Of a stretch of 7,323 nucleotides of DNA, positions 5,934 to 7,323 are shown piece by piece; positions within the stretch are counted from its first letter, which is position 1, and each line of letters begins with the position of its first letter. This DNA comes from Anaerolineae bacterium. Lineage in GTDB: Bacteria > Chloroflexota > Anaerolineae > B4-G1 > SLSP01. The DNA lies in assembly GCA_016927095.1 (NCBI GenBank), contig JAFGNI010000505.1, forward strand, positions 1 to 7,323, given 5' to 3'. The notes under the pieces were generated by a model, which ran no database searches, had not been told where the DNA came from, and saw nothing but the letters and a program-made list of their open reading frames with translations. Both the position numbers and the translations under genes were made by a program.

Positions 5934-6479
5934 CTAGTCGCTTTCCTGCCGGGCGAAGATGCGTGCCAGCGCTGCCAGCCCTCGGTGTTGCAGTGCCTTG
6001 ACGGCGCCCACCGACTTGCCCAGCACCTTGGCCGCCGTCGGGTTGTCCATGTCTTCGAAGAACTTCAGCAGCAGCACCTGACGCTGATCCTCCGTGAGAT
6101 CCTGCAGCGCCTGAGCCAGCCGCACCTCCTGCACAGCATAGTGCGCGTGCTGTACGGGATCAGGGGTATCGGCGACAAGGGATTCATCCAAGGGGTACGA
6201 CTGCGACCGCCCTTCGCGGCGGTAATAATCTGTGAGCAGGTTGCGGGCGATCGTGTAGAGCCAGGCCAGCAGGGGGCGGCCTTTGTACCGGAAATTGTCG
6301 ATATGTTCCACCAGCCGGACAAAGACCTCGCTGGTGAGGTCCTCAGCCGTTGCCGCACTATTAACGCGGAAGGCTATGTAGCGGTAGATCCTCGGCTGAT
6401 ACCGGCGGTAGAGCTCGGCAAAGGCCTCTGGGTCTCCCCCCTTGGCTCGCTGGACGAGCTGAGACTCCTCTTCGCTCAT
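5934..6479 (-). CDS. ECF-type RNA polymerase sigma factor (sigma70 family)
   Basis: 181 residues, the usual length for a minimal ECF sigma factor with only regions 2 and 4. Region 2 spans about 20-90: LYRRYQPRIYRYI (23-35), AEDLTSEVFVRLVEHI (45-60, with the conserved acidic pair and aromatic/hydrophobic spacing of the -10 recognition helix) and LLAWLYTIARNLLTDYYRR (70-88). The region 4 helix-turn-helix spans about 122-175: LTEDQRQVLLLKFFEDMDN (128-146) then AAKVLGKSVGAVKALQHRGLAAL (149-171), which binds the -35. It directs RNA polymerase to a small regulon in the cytoplasm. The start is ATG at 6479; the upstream Shine-Dalgarno is poor (GGGAC at about -13), so translation may be weak. It is the first gene of the operon, followed by the FecR-like membrane protein that is its likely regulator. 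I cannot assign the ECF group by eye. Confidence 0.93.
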   Translation of the reverse strand: MSEEESQLVQRAKGGDPEAFAELYRRYQPRIYRYIAFRVNSAATAEDLTSEVFVRLVEHIDNFRYKGRPLLAWLYTIARNLLTDYYRREGRSQSYPLDESLVADTPDPVQHAHYAVQEVRLAQALQDLTEDQRQVLLLKFFEDMDNPTAAKVLGKSVGAVKALQHRGLAALARIFARQESD

Positions 6480-6557
6480 AGCATCGAGTCCCGACGTGGC
6501 GCGGTCCCTTCATCGAATCGGCCAACAACTGACGACACAGACTGCGGAGTTGGCTGG

Positions 6558-6585
6558 AGTATAGCCCAAGTGCGGGCAAAGCCAA
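6558..6585 (-). promoter_or_regulatory. Predicted sigma70-type promoter of the sigma/FecR operon
   Basis: On the minus strand, TTGGCT (6585-6580, four of six), 16 bp, TATACT (6563-6558, five of six). The start should be near 6551, giving a leader of about 70 nt before the ATG at 6479. It looks like a housekeeping promoter, so no clear sign of self-activation by the ECF factor is present. Confidence 0.55.
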
Positions 6586-6622
6586 GACACCCAACTGCCT
6601 AGTCGGTGCCGGATACACCAAC

Positions 6623-6658
6623 CAGAGAGCCGCGCCCTTGAGGGGACGCGGCTCTCTG
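6623..6658. terminator. Strong hairpin ending the 124-residue gene
   Basis: CAGAGAGCCGCG (6623-6634) pairs exactly with CGCGGCTCTCTG (6647-6658), a 12-bp stem topped by a CCC-TTGA-GGG inner hairpin. It lies 32 nt after the stop at 6691. The minus-strand tail is GGTTGGTTGGTGT, poor for a classical T tract. The hairpin separates this gene from the sigma-operon promoter that begins about 40 bp further on. Confidence 0.6.
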
Positions 6659-6690
6659 CTGTTGAATCCTACGACGCCCACGGCGGCACA

Positions 6691-7065
6691 TCAGGGCTCG
6701 TGCATCCATGCCCCGAGCATCAGGCGGATCATCCGCGCCAGACTCTGGTCCGCCAACCAGATCGCGAGCTGTGTCCGCCCCGTGGCGTGGCCATCATCGG
6801 CGCCGCCGTTGACGCGGCGCGCGATCAGATCGACGAAGCGCGACCGCCAAGGATCATCAAGCGCGTAGATGCAGTCTGCCAAGTACGCTCCCCGCCGGAG
6901 ATCGAGAGTGGTCCCCGTGAAGTCGGGATCGTACTTCTCCAGCACCAGTTCGCGCGTGAGAGCCTCGCCATCGGTACACGCGCTCGCGGTGTGCGACGCG
7001 GTTGCACTAGGTCTGGATGCCGTCAGTCGAGAGCCCCGCTGCACGCTGAGAACGCTCGTGGTCAT
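6691..7065 (-). CDS. Unknown protein, 124 residues, longer paralogue of the 3998-4240 product
   Basis: Not recognised. Residues 1-33 are Ser/Thr/Ala-rich, low in hydrophobics and probably disordered. They do not form a signal peptide (no hydrophobic core). The remainder looks helical: EALTRELVLEKYDPDF (34-49), LRRGAYLADCIYALDD (56-71), then the shared block LDDPWRSRFVDLIA (69-82), a Gly/Asp turn (87-96), QLAIWLADQ (99-107) and LMLGAW (115-120). Two cysteines (C30, C65) are present. Blocks 69-82 and 99-121 match the 80-residue protein of the sigma operon. The start is ATG at 7065, preceded at 8 nt by GGAGG, the strongest ribosome site in the window together with that of the PHP gene. It is monocistronic: it has a leader with a -10 box upstream and a hairpin downstream. 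It lies on the same strand directly upstream of the sigma operon, so a link is suggested by position and paralogy only. Confidence 0.75.
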   Translation of the reverse strand: MTTSVLSVQRGSRLTASRPSATASHTASACTDGEALTRELVLEKYDPDFTGTTLDLRRGAYLADCIYALDDPWRSRFVDLIARRVNGGADDGHATGRTQLAIWLADQSLARMIRLMLGAWMHEP

Positions 7066-7194
7066 GGATCGCCCCTCCGGTCAATGAAGTCCTAGATAGT
7101 AGCTTGGGTATCCCACCAGTTGCGCACACACCTGCCACGAAACGTGCCGCCAACAGCCCCCTGGGTCACGGCTAGTGTTCTAACCTACACCCAG

Positions 7195-7200
7195 AGTATA
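7195..7200 (-). promoter_or_regulatory. Possible -10 box (TATACT) for the 124-residue gene
   Basis: TATACT on the minus strand, in the context GCTATACTC that also surrounds the sigma-operon -10. No acceptable -35 hexamer lies 16-18 bp upstream. If used, it gives a leader of about 120 nt (7066-7188) in which I see no known riboswitch or RNA element. Confidence 0.3.
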
Positions 7201-7293
7201 GCGGGAATTCACGGAGACGAGGTTACACGCGAGTTAAGGTGCTGTTAATCCAGAGGCCAGTGGCGTCCACGAGGTCAGCGCCGGCAACGCAAA

Positions 7294-7321
7294 TCCCCAG
7301 GCTGTGGCGGCAGCCTGGGGA
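7294..7321 (-). terminator. Terminator hairpin of a gene beyond the right edge
   Basis: TCCCCAGGCTG (7294-7304) pairs exactly with CAGCCTGGGGA (7311-7321), an 11-bp stem with a 6-nt loop. The minus-strand tail ATTTGCGTTG is only modestly T-rich. It most likely ends a minus-strand gene lying to the right, and it isolates the 124-residue gene from it. Confidence 0.55.
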
Positions 7322-7323
7322 CT

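Noticed and set aside
5637..6602. 321-residue open frame on the plus strand
   Set aside because: It lies antisense to the sigma factor and the start of the FecR-like gene, both certain; it has no ribosome site and no recognisable domain. High GC makes long shadow frames common.
7195..7230. ECF-type promoter (TGTAAC ... CGCTA) upstream of the 124-residue gene
   Set aside because: The spacer is about 18 bp instead of the usual 16 or so, and the motif is not repeated upstream of the sigma operon, so target status for the ECF factor cannot be claimed.
1..7323. CRISPR array, insertion sequence, tRNA, integrase or phage genes
   Set aside because: No regularly spaced repeats, transposase motifs, terminal repeats or tRNA-like cloverleaf were seen on either strand.

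Overview
The window reads as ordinary chromosome of a GC-rich free-living bacterium. Chloroflexota (Anaerolineae or a relative) is my best guess. It rests on the Thr/Pro linker (TPTPVP) in a secreted domain, the pairing of an ECF sigma factor with a FecR-like membrane protein that has a 'YPQYERELRPLL'-type N-terminus, and sigma70-like promoters in GC-rich DNA. This is inference from style; there is no rRNA or other marker gene here.

Layout, left to right. (1) 1-836, minus: an aminoglycoside-phosphotransferase-fold kinase that starts with TTG and runs off the left edge. Its promoter is bracketed by a 9-bp inverted repeat. (2) 837-1296: mostly intergenic, with one doubtful 66-residue membrane-peptide ORF on the minus strand, an AT-rich patch, and a terminator hairpin for the next gene. 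(3) 1297-2682, minus: a cytoplasmic CehA/McbA-type PHP-domain metallohydrolase. (4) 2853-3821, plus: a PfkB-family sugar kinase, divergent from the PHP gene across a 170-bp shared control region. (5) 3902-3938: a perfect 14-bp hairpin where the kinase and the next operon converge.

(6) 3998-6585, minus: an apparent three-gene operon. Reading from its promoter near 6558-6585 it encodes an ECF sigma factor, a single-pass membrane protein with a non-zinc N-terminal cytoplasmic region, a FecR-like extracytoplasmic domain and a PPGLED-repeat tail, and then an 80-residue protein of unknown function. (7) 6691-7065, minus: a 124-residue unknown protein with its own strong Shine-Dalgarno and its own terminator, just upstream of the sigma operon. 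Its C-terminal half is homologous to the 80-residue protein. (8) 7066-7323: a long leader with a -10 box, and the terminator hairpin of a gene beyond the right edge.

The most interesting signal is region 6-7. A sigma factor and its probable membrane regulator are flanked on both sides by members of one small, unrecognised protein family (LDxPWRxRFxxLIA ... QLAxxLxDQ ... W). The sigma/FecR pair suggests cell-surface signalling: the membrane protein would hold the sigma factor until an external cue releases it. The small paralogues could be partners or targets of that circuit, but nothing in the sequence proves it. The left half (two kinases and a PHP hydrolase) looks like accessory metabolism with no visible functional link to the sigma system.
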